Source of the DNA: Bacillota bacterium | GTDB taxonomy: Bacteria > Bacillota > Clostridia > Lachnospirales > Lachnospiraceae | Direction: 5' to 3' | Assembly: GCA_023420935.1 (NCBI GenBank) | Contig: JAEZUR010000040.1 | Location: 1 to 6,674, forward strand | Length of the DNA: 6,674 nt | Shown here: positions 1 to 5,318 of the stretch, piece by piece | How positions within the stretch are numbered: position 1 is the stretch's first letter | How the letters are laid out: every line of letters begins with the position of its first letter | Program-made: the position numbers and the translations under genes | Notes under the pieces: generated by a model | Seen by the model: only the letters and a program-made list of their open reading frames with translations | What the model was told of the DNA's origin: nothing | Databases searched by the model: none

Positions 1-51
1 CTTGCCCGAGAGATAAAAATCAAAAATGTTTCTAGTTTGTTGGAGGAGAAT

Positions 52-897
52 ATGGAATTTCCAATTATAAAAATATCCAATCTAACCAAGAGTTTTCAAC
101 AAAAAATAATCCTTAAGCACGTTAATTTAGAAATCTACCCAGGTGAAACGGTAGCATTTACTGGGGAGAATGGTAGTGGGAAAAGTACGATGCTTAAAAT
201 CATTGGTGGATTAATGAATGCCACCAGTGGAACCATATTGGTGGATCGCAATTTAAAATTTGCATATATTCCAGAGCGTTTTGATAAGATTAATTTTACC
301 ATTCCTGAATATCTGTACTACATTGGTAGTATTGATGGTCTGTCGAAGCAGCAAATCACCACAGTGACAAATGAACTATACCGAGTTTTTTTTCTGGAGG
401 ATATGATACAAACCCCAATGAAGTTTTTATCAAAAGGTACACTACAAAAAGTGGCAGTGATTCAGGCACTATTAGTGAAACCGGACATTCTTTTACTGGA
501 TGAACCCTTATCTGGACAGGATCATTTATCACAGAAAAAATTCGTGGAACTTATGCTTCAACTTAAACAAGAGGGTGTAACAATTATTATGTCCTGTCAT
601 GAACAGTTTTTAGTAGAACAACTATCCGATCGGGTTCTTCGTATTGAGAATAATAGTATAGTCGAGACTTCAATCACAAAAGACAACAAAGCATTACTGT
701 TTTATACTATGATATTTGAAAATAACGAAAAATTGGAATCCTCAATAATCGAAATGATAAAGAAAAAGAAAGAAGTAAAAGAAATGATACAAAAAAATAA
801 CATGATTCGAATTATTACCAGAAAAGACCAAGGACAAGGAGTCTTAATGGAGATGATAGAAGCTGGTTATCAGTTAATGAAGTTTGACGAAATATAG
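52..897 (+). CDS. ABC transporter ATP-binding protein (ABC-2 export type)
   Basis: Cytoplasmic ATPase subunit that should power the permease encoded 10 bases downstream. In the 281-aa protein I see Walker A GENGSGKST (about residues 38-46), a signature loop LSKGT (126-130) in place of LSGGQ, Walker B ILLLDEP (146-152), the D-loop SGQD (154-157) and the switch histidine in MSCHE (H183). The Q-loop position reads AYIPE, with Glu instead of Gln. The last 80 or so residues are a charged, lysine-rich extension past the ABC core. I chose the ATG at 52 because GGAGGAG (42-48) precedes it; the frame stays open to the window edge through two TTG codons at 37 and 40, which overlap the ribosome binding site region. 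Substrate is not evident; peptide, antibiotic or lipid export are all possible. The first 16 bases could hold the end of an upstream gene (stop TAA at 14), so this may not be the first gene of its operon. Confidence 0.9.
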   Translation: MEFPIIKISNLTKSFQQKIILKHVNLEIYPGETVAFTGENGSGKSTMLKIIGGLMNATSGTILVDRNLKFAYIPERFDKINFTIPEYLYYIGSIDGLSKQQITTVTNELYRVFFLEDMIQTPMKFLSKGTLQKVAVIQALLVKPDILLLDEPLSGQDHLSQKKFVELMLQLKQEGVTIIMSCHEQFLVEQLSDRVLRIENNSIVETSITKDNKALLFYTMIFENNEKLESSIIEMIKKKKEVKEMIQKNNMIRIITRKDQGQGVLMEMIEAGYQLMKFDEI

Positions 898-907
898 GGG
901 GAGTATT

Positions 908-1630
908 ATGTTGTTATCATTATTTCGATTTTATTTAAGGAGTTACTTAAAATCGAATAAGTATATAGTTCCAATTATTGCATTTGTTGCATATCAAGCA
1001 ATGGCATATAGTGTAATACCGGTTGATGTACTTCCTAGTTTTACTTTATCTGCAACTGTTACGTTTTTAATCATGGTTTGGTTAGGTTTTTCATTTAATG
1101 AGGCAGAGGCACTGGAAACGGAACAGATCATATTTCTAAAGGTAAAAAACAAGAATTATATAGGTATTAGTAAAATCTTGCTTATGTTGTTTCTGGGGAG
1201 TCTATTTTCCATAGCTGGTACGTTATATCCTTTGTTAGTAAATGTAATCAACCAATTTCATGTGTTTACAAGAGAAGTGCAGGCACTGGATATTATCTTT
1301 TCCTTGTTTGTACATATACTTTATGGTTGTCTAGGAAGTATGATTGGGCTTATCTTTCATGGACGTATCATTAAGAACCGGAAGGAAGCTTTGTTGCTAG
1401 TGGTTTTTATTGCAGTAATCTCCATCGTGAAAGGATCTATAGAACAAGATATTCCAATTATTCGTATCATATCGTGGATTATTCCACCAATTTATGGATT
1501 ATCTATAGCAGCAACGAAGACAGAATATGTTGTGGTTAGGAATTTAATATATCCCCTTGGCTTGGCTATGATTTATTTCGTAGTGGAGATTTTCATATAC
1601 TTAAAGCTATTTAAACATAAATTATTCTAA
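908..1630 (+). CDS. ABC-2 type transporter permease, six-helix membrane protein
   Basis: Membrane subunit partner of the preceding ATPase, inferred from adjacency (10-base gap), same strand and topology. The 240-aa protein is very hydrophobic, with about six membrane segments near residues 19-37, 44-62, 89-115, 126-150, 160-178 and 212-233. A short basic cytoplasmic N-terminus precedes the first helix, and charged loops (for example NKNY and RIIKNRKE) separate the helices. This is the usual layout of a half-size ABC-2 permease. The start is the ATG at 908, preceded by AGGGGGAG (896-903) overlapping the stop of the ATPase gene. A longer reading from 884 overlaps the upstream gene and has no comparable ribosome binding site. 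No substrate can be named from sequence. A terminator follows 45 bases after the stop. Confidence 0.8.
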   Translation: MLLSLFRFYLRSYLKSNKYIVPIIAFVAYQAMAYSVIPVDVLPSFTLSATVTFLIMVWLGFSFNEAEALETEQIIFLKVKNKNYIGISKILLMLFLGSLFSIAGTLYPLLVNVINQFHVFTREVQALDIIFSLFVHILYGCLGSMIGLIFHGRIIKNRKEALLLVVFIAVISIVKGSIEQDIPIIRIISWIIPPIYGLSIAATKTEYVVVRNLIYPLGLAMIYFVVEIFIYLKLFKHKLF

Positions 1631-1674
1631 GGGTATTCTGATAATTAGTTAATGAATAAAAAAGCATAGTTCAT

Positions 1675-1729
1675 AAAAAAAGTATAGTTATAAATTGCAG
1701 AATAACTGCATTTATAACTATACTTTTTT
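1675..1729. terminator. Bidirectional intrinsic terminator between convergent genes
   Basis: A long inverted repeat: the arm 1675-1700 (A-run, AGTATAGTTATAAA, TGCAG) pairs with 1706-1729 (CTGCA, TTTATAACTATACT, T-run) around a 5-nt loop, with a single bulged T. A-runs on the left and T-runs on the right give a U-tract on either strand, so it can end both the ABC operon (plus) and the manganese exporter gene (minus). A weaker outer extension AGCATA/TATGCT lies at 1663-1668 and 1732-1737. Confidence 0.92.
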
Positions 1730-1741
1730 ATTATGCTGTAA

Positions 1742-2434
1742 TTAATTTTCTTCTGTTTCTTTTAAGGTAATATTGCATATTTGATCTTTGTAGGCAAACT
1801 TTACACCTACTAGATATATTAAAATACCAAGTACAATAAAGTAAGGAATAATATAGGCTGCATTCATTAACCAAACTGGAAGTGCTTTAAATAATGATAA
1901 TGTACCAAAGAACATAAAGATAATTCCAGCTATCCATTTAATATATACCTCTGGAATATGCTTACACATCCAAGCGCCACCTATGATACCAATACTATCT
2001 GCAACCATCATTCCGCATGTTGTACCAAGCAAAACGAATAATGGATTATTATAATCAGCAGAGATAGCTATGGTCATTAATTGTGTTTTATCACCCATTT
2101 CTGCAAAGAAAAATGCAATAGCGACGGTAAGAAAAGGTCCAAACTTTGATTTTTTTTGATTATCCTCGTCTAACTTATCCCCTCGCAATGTCCATAAACC
2201 AAAGATTAGAAAAGCAATACCTGCTATGATCTTTACTTTGTCCATCGGAATATAGGAACCTAAGTAACTTCCAACGGCAACTGCTAGAGCATGGTTTAAT
2301 ATGGTTGCTGCCAATACTCCTAACATTACCTGCTTTACCTTGTACTTACTGGCCATTGCCATGGCAAGTAATTGCGTTTTGTCCCCCATCTCTGCTACTA
2401 CAACAAAGAGTAAGGCTTTCATAAATGCTGTCAT
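1742..2434 (-). CDS. UPF0016/TMEM165-GDT1 family membrane protein, probable manganese exporter
   Basis: A 230-aa integral membrane protein with the two signature motifs of the family, EMGDKT at residues 15-20 and again at 112-117, in two homologous three-helix halves related by an internal repeat. A further hydrophobic segment near 190-212 precedes a polar tail. Bacterial members of this family (for example MneA of Vibrio cholerae) export Mn2+, and the acidic motifs are thought to line the metal path. The upstream yybP-ykoY manganese riboswitch strongly supports a manganese export role here. The hydrophilic linker between halves (about residues 84-98, DKLDEDNQKKSK) is typical. The start at 2434 has GGAGG (2443-2447) eight bases upstream. 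It is monocistronic, convergent with the ABC operon, and should be expressed when intracellular Mn2+ rises. Confidence 0.92.
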   Translation of the reverse strand: MTAFMKALLFVVVAEMGDKTQLLAMAMASKYKVKQVMLGVLAATILNHALAVAVGSYLGSYIPMDKVKIIAGIAFLIFGLWTLRGDKLDEDNQKKSKFGPFLTVAIAFFFAEMGDKTQLMTIAISADYNNPLFVLLGTTCGMMVADSIGIIGGAWMCKHIPEVYIKWIAGIIFMFFGTLSLFKALPVWLMNAAYIIPYFIVLGILIYLVGVKFAYKDQICNITLKETEEN

Positions 2435-2502
2435 TTTATTATCCTCCGCTGAAATTTAGTCCACTGATAGTAATCGTGGTTGTTGTAACACTCGCTGACG
2501 CG

Positions 2503-2552
2503 AAAAAATAAAGACCCCTAACACAATGATAGTATCATTGTGTTAAAAGTCT
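2503..2552 (-). terminator. Intrinsic terminator of the manganese riboswitch (expression platform)
   Basis: Read on the minus strand, AACACAATGAT pairs perfectly with ATCATTGTGTT around a 3-nt ACT loop. It is flanked by an outer AGAC/GTCT helix and followed by TTTATTTTTT. The 5' arm reuses CTTTTAAC (2542-2549), the 3' strand of aptamer helix P1, so terminator and aptamer are mutually exclusive. Confidence 0.88.
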
Positions 2553-2643
2553 CACTTAACTTGATCAGTATAGATAAAGCCAGACCATCTGGTCAGTATG
2601 TTGACTTTATCACCTATTGAATAGGCAGCTACTCCCTCTTAAC
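2542..2643 (-). ncRNA. yybP-ykoY manganese riboswitch aptamer
   Basis: On the minus strand the segment carries the class hallmarks: GGGAGTAGC just after the 5' strand of P1; the paired arm AAAGTCAACATACTG with CTGGCTTTATC closed by ACCAGATGGT; and GTGAGACTTTT at the 3' end. Helix P1 is GTTAAGAG (2636-2643) with CTTTTAAC (2542-2549), eight pairs including one G-U. Known members bind Mn2+ and raise expression of metal export genes. Here Mn2+ binding would hold P1 and prevent the downstream terminator, turning the UPF0016 gene on. The remaining leader (2435-2502) contains no further structure I can support, apart from a weak CCAC/GTGG hairpin. Confidence 0.93.
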
Positions 2644-2669
2644 AATAAATCTAAAAAACTATTGATAAA

Positions 2670-2698
2670 ATTATATCATAAAGAGGACATGAATTCAA
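2670..2698 (-). promoter_or_regulatory. Promoter of the manganese riboswitch-exporter transcript
   Basis: Minus-strand -35 TTGAAT (2693-2698) and -10 TATAAT (2670-2675) are separated by exactly 17 bases. The predicted start near 2663 places the aptamer about 20 nt into the transcript and gives a leader of about 229 nt. Confidence 0.85.
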
Positions 2699-2716
2699 GG
2701 GTAAATTAGATTATAG

Positions 2717-3037
2717 TTATATAAATCGTACTGCAGTACCGGAAGCAGTTACCATAAGCATTCCATTGTTTGTTCCTAGAACTTCATAATCAACATCAAC
2801 GCCAACGATTGCGTTTGCGCCCATAGAAGCAGCTCGCTGTTCCATCTCTCTCATGGCATTTTCTCTGGCGCGAATTAGTTCTTCTTCATATGTTCCGGAA
2901 CGACCACCAAAGAAGTTAGATAAACCAGCAGCAAAATCTTTTACAAAATCAACCCCAGATATTACTTCTCCAAAGACAACGCCCATATAATCTGTAATTT
3001 GTTTCCCTTCGATGGAAGGTGTAGTTGTAATTATCAT
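2717..3037 (-). CDS. YbjQ/UPF0145 family protein
   Basis: A 106-aa soluble protein that matches the UPF0145 (YbjQ) family in length and pattern: an N-terminal MIITTTPSIEGKQI strand, GVVFGEV, a middle helix rich in charged residues (about 50-70, EEELIRARENAMREMEQRA), the family-typical ASMGANAIVGVDVDYE, and a C-terminal strand ending GTAVRF. The family is thought to form oligomers of small beta-rich subunits; its biochemical role is not established, so I assign none. I start at 3037 because CCTCCT on the plus strand (3045-3050) supplies an AGGAGG site seven bases upstream; the in-frame ATG at 3064 lies before that site. It is divergent from the LysR gene and shares its promoter region, so it may be a regulatory target. 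I see no terminator after its stop. Confidence 0.88.
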   Translation of the reverse strand: MIITTTPSIEGKQITDYMGVVFGEVISGVDFVKDFAAGLSNFFGGRSGTYEEELIRARENAMREMEQRAASMGANAIVGVDVDYEVLGTNNGMLMVTASGTAVRFI

Positions 3038-3079
3038 ATGATTTCCTCCTAAATAGTTTTTCATCTACATGGTGCTTTC

Positions 3080-3108
3080 AGTATAGTATACCAACAATAA
3101 AAAAACAA
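3080..3108 (-). promoter_or_regulatory. Promoter of the YbjQ-family gene
   Basis: Minus-strand -35 TTGTTT (3103-3108) and -10 TATACT (3080-3085) have a 17-base spacer. A second TATACT overlaps at 3085-3090, and the two lie in the short palindrome GTATAGTATAC (3081-3091). The -35 directly abuts that of the divergent LysR promoter. Confidence 0.6.
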
Positions 3109-3138
3109 ATGACATATGTAACATTTTTTTGCTATAAT
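3109..3138 (+). promoter_or_regulatory. Promoter of the LysR-type regulator gene
   Basis: The -10 is TATAAT (3133-3138) and the -35 is ATGACA (3109-3114), with an 18-base spacer. The imperfect dyad AAATG-ACATATGT-AA-CATTT (3107-3126) covers the -35 and could be a regulator site. A second dyad, GCATT-TGGCG-AATGC (3160-3174), lies in the transcribed leader. Confidence 0.65.
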
Positions 3139-3204
3139 GAAATTACCTAGCCAAGCGAAGCATTTGGCGAATGCAACTTACTGTAGAAGACAGGAGTAAT
3201 ATCC

Positions 3205-4116
3205 ATGACATTACAACAATTAAAATATGTGATAGAGGCAGCCAATCAGGGCTCCATTAATGAAGCAGCCAAACGATTATTTATAACACAGCCCAGTCTT
3301 TCTAATGCAATCAAAGAGTTAGAAGCGGAATTGAATATGACAATTTTTACGAGAACCAATAAAGGAATTCAGGTTTCTGTAGAAGGAGCAGAGTTTTTAG
3401 GATATGCTAGACAAGTTGTGGAACAAGCAGAACTTCTAGAGAACAGATATCGAAATGCAAAACCGTCTCCACAACATTTTGCTGTTTCTACGCAGCATTA
3501 TGCATTTGCAGTAAATGCATTTGTGGATTTAGTAAAAGAATATGGAATGGAAGAGTATGAACTTACACTTCGAGAAACCAAAACATATGAGATTATTGAA
3601 GATGTGAAGAATCTACGAAGTGAAATAGGTATCATTTATCGAAATGCGTTCAACCAAAAAGTATTTGATAAAGTATTAAAAGAAAACAACTTGATTTTTA
3701 CTAAGTTATTTCATGCAAAGCCTCATGTATTTATTAGTGCGAGAAATCCTTTGGCAAAGCAAGATAAAGTTACATTGGAAGACTTGTCTGATATTCCTTA
3801 CTTATCTTTTGAACAAGGTGAAAACAATTCTTTTTATTACTCAGAGGAAATACTTAGTACTTTGATCCACAAGAAAAGTATTAAAGTCAGCGACCGTGCT
3901 ACGTTATTTAATCTTTTAATTGGATTAAATGGATATACTATTTCAACTGGTATTTTAAATGCTGACCTAAATGGAACAGATATCATCGCGGTACCTTTAG
4001 CTGTTAATGAAAAAATGACAGTCGGGTATATCAAACATAAAAGTGTAACACTTAGTCATTTGGGCGAGTGTTACATAAAAGCATTGGAATCTATTATTAT
4101 GCAAATTAAGAAGTAG
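3205..4116 (+). CDS. LysR family transcriptional regulator
   Basis: A 303-aa DNA-binding regulator of standard LysR length. The N-terminal winged helix-turn-helix occupies about residues 1-60, with the typical sequence SINEAAKRLFITQPSLSNAIKEL followed by a wing ending FTRTNKGI. A linker helix follows (about 62-88), then the two-lobed effector-binding domain (about 90-295), recognisable from HVFISARNPLA and the hinge region near SDRATLFNLLIGLNGYTI. Such proteins act as tetramers that bind operators near divergent promoters and respond to a small molecule; this ligand cannot be deduced. The ATG at 3205 has AGGAG (3192-3196) eight bases upstream. Its divergent neighbour is the YbjQ-family gene, the simplest candidate target together with itself. 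A terminator follows immediately after the stop. Confidence 0.93.
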   Translation: MTLQQLKYVIEAANQGSINEAAKRLFITQPSLSNAIKELEAELNMTIFTRTNKGIQVSVEGAEFLGYARQVVEQAELLENRYRNAKPSPQHFAVSTQHYAFAVNAFVDLVKEYGMEEYELTLRETKTYEIIEDVKNLRSEIGIIYRNAFNQKVFDKVLKENNLIFTKLFHAKPHVFISARNPLAKQDKVTLEDLSDIPYLSFEQGENNSFYYSEEILSTLIHKKSIKVSDRATLFNLLIGLNGYTISTGILNADLNGTDIIAVPLAVNEKMTVGYIKHKSVTLSHLGECYIKALESIIMQIKK

Positions 4117-4120
4117 TAAG

Positions 4121-4164
4121 ATAGCTTGGTATAGGGGCATTCTATATCGAGCTATAGTTTTTTT
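4121..4164 (+). terminator. Intrinsic terminator of the LysR gene
   Basis: ATAGCT (4121-4126) pairs with AGCTAT (4150-4155) and inside it TATAG with CTATA, around the loop GGGCATT. TTTTTTT follows at 4158-4164. It begins four bases after the stop codon. Confidence 0.88.
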
Positions 4165-4170
4165 GAGTTA

Positions 4171-4198
4171 TTATATAGCAAACAGATTCGTATATAAT
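4171..4198 (+). promoter_or_regulatory. Probable promoter of the THF riboswitch-folT transcript
   Basis: There is a consensus -10 TATAAT at 4193-4198, just before the aptamer. The only -35 at normal spacing is weak (TTATAT, 4171-4176, 16-base spacer). The better-looking TTGAGT at 4163 is 24 bases away, too far. The transcript would start near 4205, giving a leader of about 365 nt. Confidence 0.55.
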
Positions 4199-4221
4199 AG
4201 CAGTGTAAATTGAATTATGGA

Positions 4222-4322
4222 AGCAGAGTAGGATTCTGTGCGTAAAGTGCTGGTTAGACGGGGAGTTGCTAATCGGACGAAAAGCTTATATGCTTGCGAT
4301 ACTTAATCCGCATCCCGCTGCT
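4222..4322 (+). ncRNA. folT leader: THF (tetrahydrofolate) riboswitch aptamer
   Basis: Matches the conserved blocks of THF-I riboswitches in order: AGAGTAG after the 5' strand of P1, GCGTAAAGTG (consensus GCGTTAAGTG), GGGGAGTTG at the GGGATGTCG position, GACGAA, then CCGCATCC before the closing strand. P1 is AGCAG (4222-4226) with CTGCT (4318-4322). The GGGG and TCCC segments can form the long-range pairing of this class, though the match is shorter than in the well-known Streptococcus mutans example. The class binds reduced folates and lowers expression of folate uptake or synthesis genes, which fits folT downstream. Confidence 0.92.
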
Positions 4323-4357
4323 ACTAGTATAGAAGAGGATTCTTCCTATATAAGTAG
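4321..4357 (+). promoter_or_regulatory. Switching hairpin (anti-anti-SD / anti-SD) of the folate riboswitch
   Basis: CTACT (4321-4325) pairs with AGTAG (4353-4357), and TATAGAAGA (4328-4336) pairs with TCTTCCTATA (4341-4350) with one bulged C, around the loop GGAT. There is no U-tract, so it is not a terminator. Its first two bases are also the last two of aptamer P1, so the base of the hairpin competes with ligand-bound P1. Its 3' arm (4340-4350) is complementary to the folT Shine-Dalgarno region 4554-4564 over 11 consecutive pairs (one G-U). The structure is read directly from sequence; its switching role is inferred. Confidence 0.7.
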
Positions 4358-4539
4358 CGCGAAAAAAAGCGTTTCACGATCCTGATTGAAATGCGTGCAG
4401 GCACGCGACGGGAGTTAGCGCGAAGAAAAGCGTTTCACGATCCTGATTGAAATGCGTGCAGAGCACGCGACGGGAGTTAGCGCGAAAAAAAGCGTTTCAC
4501 GATCCTGATTGAAAGGCGTGCAGAGCACGCATCGGGAAT
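4355..4539 (+). repeat. Three tandem copies of a 61-62 nt structured, GC-rich repeat
   Basis: Units are 4355-4415 (61 nt), 4416-4477 (62) and 4478-4539 (62), each starting TAGCGCGA. Copies 1 and 2 differ by one substitution and one indel. Copy 3 differs from copy 1 by four substitutions in its 3' half plus the same indel. A broken fourth start, TAGTACGCGGAAA, follows at 4540. Each unit can form a stem TCCTG/CGGGA (4380-4384/4409-4413, 4441-4445/4471-4475, 4503-4507/4533-4537) enclosing the hairpin GCGTGC/GCACGC with a 2-3 nt loop. A second weak stem, CGCGAAA with TTTCACG (one mismatch), is possible in the 5' half. The middle unit is 33/62 G+C, well above the neighbouring genes. The unit length is not a multiple of three and there are no spacers, so it is neither a coding repeat nor a CRISPR. 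I do not recognise the family. Confidence 0.9.
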
Positions 4540-4553
4540 TAGTACGCGGAAAT

Positions 4554-4564
4554 TATAGGAGGAA
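4554..4564 (+). promoter_or_regulatory. folT ribosome binding site, predicted riboswitch target
   Basis: AGGAGG (4557-4562) lies seven bases before the folT ATG. The stretch TATAGGAGGAA is the exact partner (one G-U) of 4340-4350 in the switching hairpin, so it would be masked when that anti-SD strand is free. Confidence 0.75.
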
Positions 4565-4569
4565 AGAAA

Positions 4570-5136
4570 ATGAAGAGATTTACTTATTTAATGAAAGAGT
4601 CTATGAAAGAACTAGGTAAAACTAAAACGCTAACAGCAGTAGCAATGTTAACAGCAGTAGCAGTAGTTCTTGGCTCATATGCAATTGTAGTTGGTAATTA
4701 CATCAAGATAAGCTTCGCCTTTTTGGCAAACGAACTTACCAGCTTATTGTTTGGTCCAGTAGTTGGTGCTATGATGGGTGGGGTTGCTGATATTTTAAAG
4801 TATATTGCAAGACCAACAGGCCCATTTTTCTTTGGCTTTACCTTTAATGCAATATTAGGTGGTTTGATCTATGGTTTATTACTATACAAAAAGCCAGTAC
4901 GACTACTGAGAATCGTAATAGCTAAATTATGTGTCATGATAATCATTAATTTAGGATTTACCACATTGTGGCTATCCATTCTATATGGTCAAGCATTTAT
5001 GGTCTTGCTTCCAATGCGTTTGTTAAAAGAAATAATAATGCTTCCAATTGAAACAACTCTCCTTTTCGTATTTGCGAAAGCCATGGAGAAAATACCAGGA
5101 ATAAAAGAAGTACGAGCCGATTTTATAGCCAAATAA
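4570..5136 (+). CDS. folT: Folate-specific S component of an ECF transporter
   Basis: A 188-aa membrane protein that captures folate and works with the shared energizing module (EcfT plus two EcfA ATPases), which is not in this window; that separation is normal for group II ECF systems. About six membrane helices are visible, the first near residues 22-42. Family-typical stretches are YIKISFAFLANELTSLLFGP and GAMMGGVADILKYI in the first half, PTGPFFFGFTFNAILGGLIYG (residues 82-102, slightly varied), and PMRLLKEIIMLPIETTLL near 148-165. The folate assignment rests on these plus the THF riboswitch directly upstream. A basic, cytoplasmic N-terminus of about 20 residues precedes helix 1. The start is fixed by AGGAGG at 4557-4562. 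It is monocistronic, between its own leader and a strong terminator, and predicted to be repressed by folate at translation. Confidence 0.92.
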   Translation: MKRFTYLMKESMKELGKTKTLTAVAMLTAVAVVLGSYAIVVGNYIKISFAFLANELTSLLFGPVVGAMMGGVADILKYIARPTGPFFFGFTFNAILGGLIYGLLLYKKPVRLLRIVIAKLCVMIIINLGFTTLWLSILYGQAFMVLLPMRLLKEIIMLPIETTLLFVFAKAMEKIPGIKEVRADFIAK

Positions 5137-5145
5137 GAACATGTG

Positions 5146-5188
5146 AATACCCAATAACAAAGAATAAATTTGTTATTGGGTATTTTTT
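5146..5188 (+). terminator. Intrinsic terminator of folT
   Basis: A perfect 16-bp stem, AATACCCAATAACAAA (5146-5161) with its complement at 5169-5184, around a 7-nt loop and running into TTTTTT (5183-5188). It begins ten bases after the stop codon and separates folT from the feo operon. Confidence 0.95.
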
Positions 5189-5201
5189 ATCAATAAGTAC
5201 A

Positions 5202-5230
5202 TTGACAAGGAATGGTAAATCGTATATACT
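5202..5230 (+). promoter_or_regulatory. Promoter of the feo operon
   Basis: A perfect -35 TTGACA (5202-5207), a 17-base spacer and -10 TATACT (5225-5230). Such a strong promoter fits a gene set controlled mainly by repression at the adjacent Fur box. Confidence 0.9.
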
Positions 5231-5237
5231 GACTATT

Positions 5238-5256
5238 GTAAATGAGAGTCATTATC
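5238..5256 (+). promoter_or_regulatory. Fur box overlapping the feo transcription start
   Basis: Matches the 19-bp Fur consensus GATAATGATAATCATTATC at 15 of 19 positions, with the core dyad AATGA-GAG-TCATT. It starts seven bases after the -10, right at the expected transcription start, where bound Fur would block initiation when iron is plentiful. The protein that binds is inferred; a DtxR-type regulator is less likely given the sequence. Confidence 0.8.
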
Positions 5257-5318
5257 AAGTATAAAACTTGAATATACATATTTTAATCGCTGTGATACGC
5301 AGCAGACAGGAGGTTCCT

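Noticed and set aside
1..51. End of an upstream gene (stop at 14-16 or 33-35)
   Set aside because: Only a few codons are visible in each frame, so there is not enough to support a coding feature.
3837..4034. Minus-strand ORF of 65 codons
   Set aside because: It lies entirely within the LysR gene in another frame, with no ribosome binding site or recognisable protein pattern.
4163..4198. TTGAGT (4163) paired with TATAAT (4193) as a promoter
   Set aside because: The 24-base spacer is far outside the normal 16-18, and TTGAGT overlaps the U-tract of the LysR terminator.
4321..4357. Intrinsic terminator as the riboswitch expression platform
   Set aside because: The hairpin is followed by AGTAGCGCGA rather than a U-tract, and its 3' arm is complementary to the folT SD, which fits translation control better.
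4392..4510. Short upstream reading frames starting at the ATGCGTGC in repeat copies 1 and 2
   Set aside because: They run about 18-19 codons, lack a ribosome binding site, change frame between copies because the unit is not a multiple of three, and copy 3 has lost the ATG.
4355..4539. CRISPR array
   Set aside because: The units are contiguous 61-62 nt direct repeats without spacers between them, and there are no cas genes in the window.
5268..5318. Longer N-terminus for the first FeoA
   Set aside because: The extension has no ribosome binding site, does not resemble FeoA, and includes the AGGAGG that serves the ATG at 5319.
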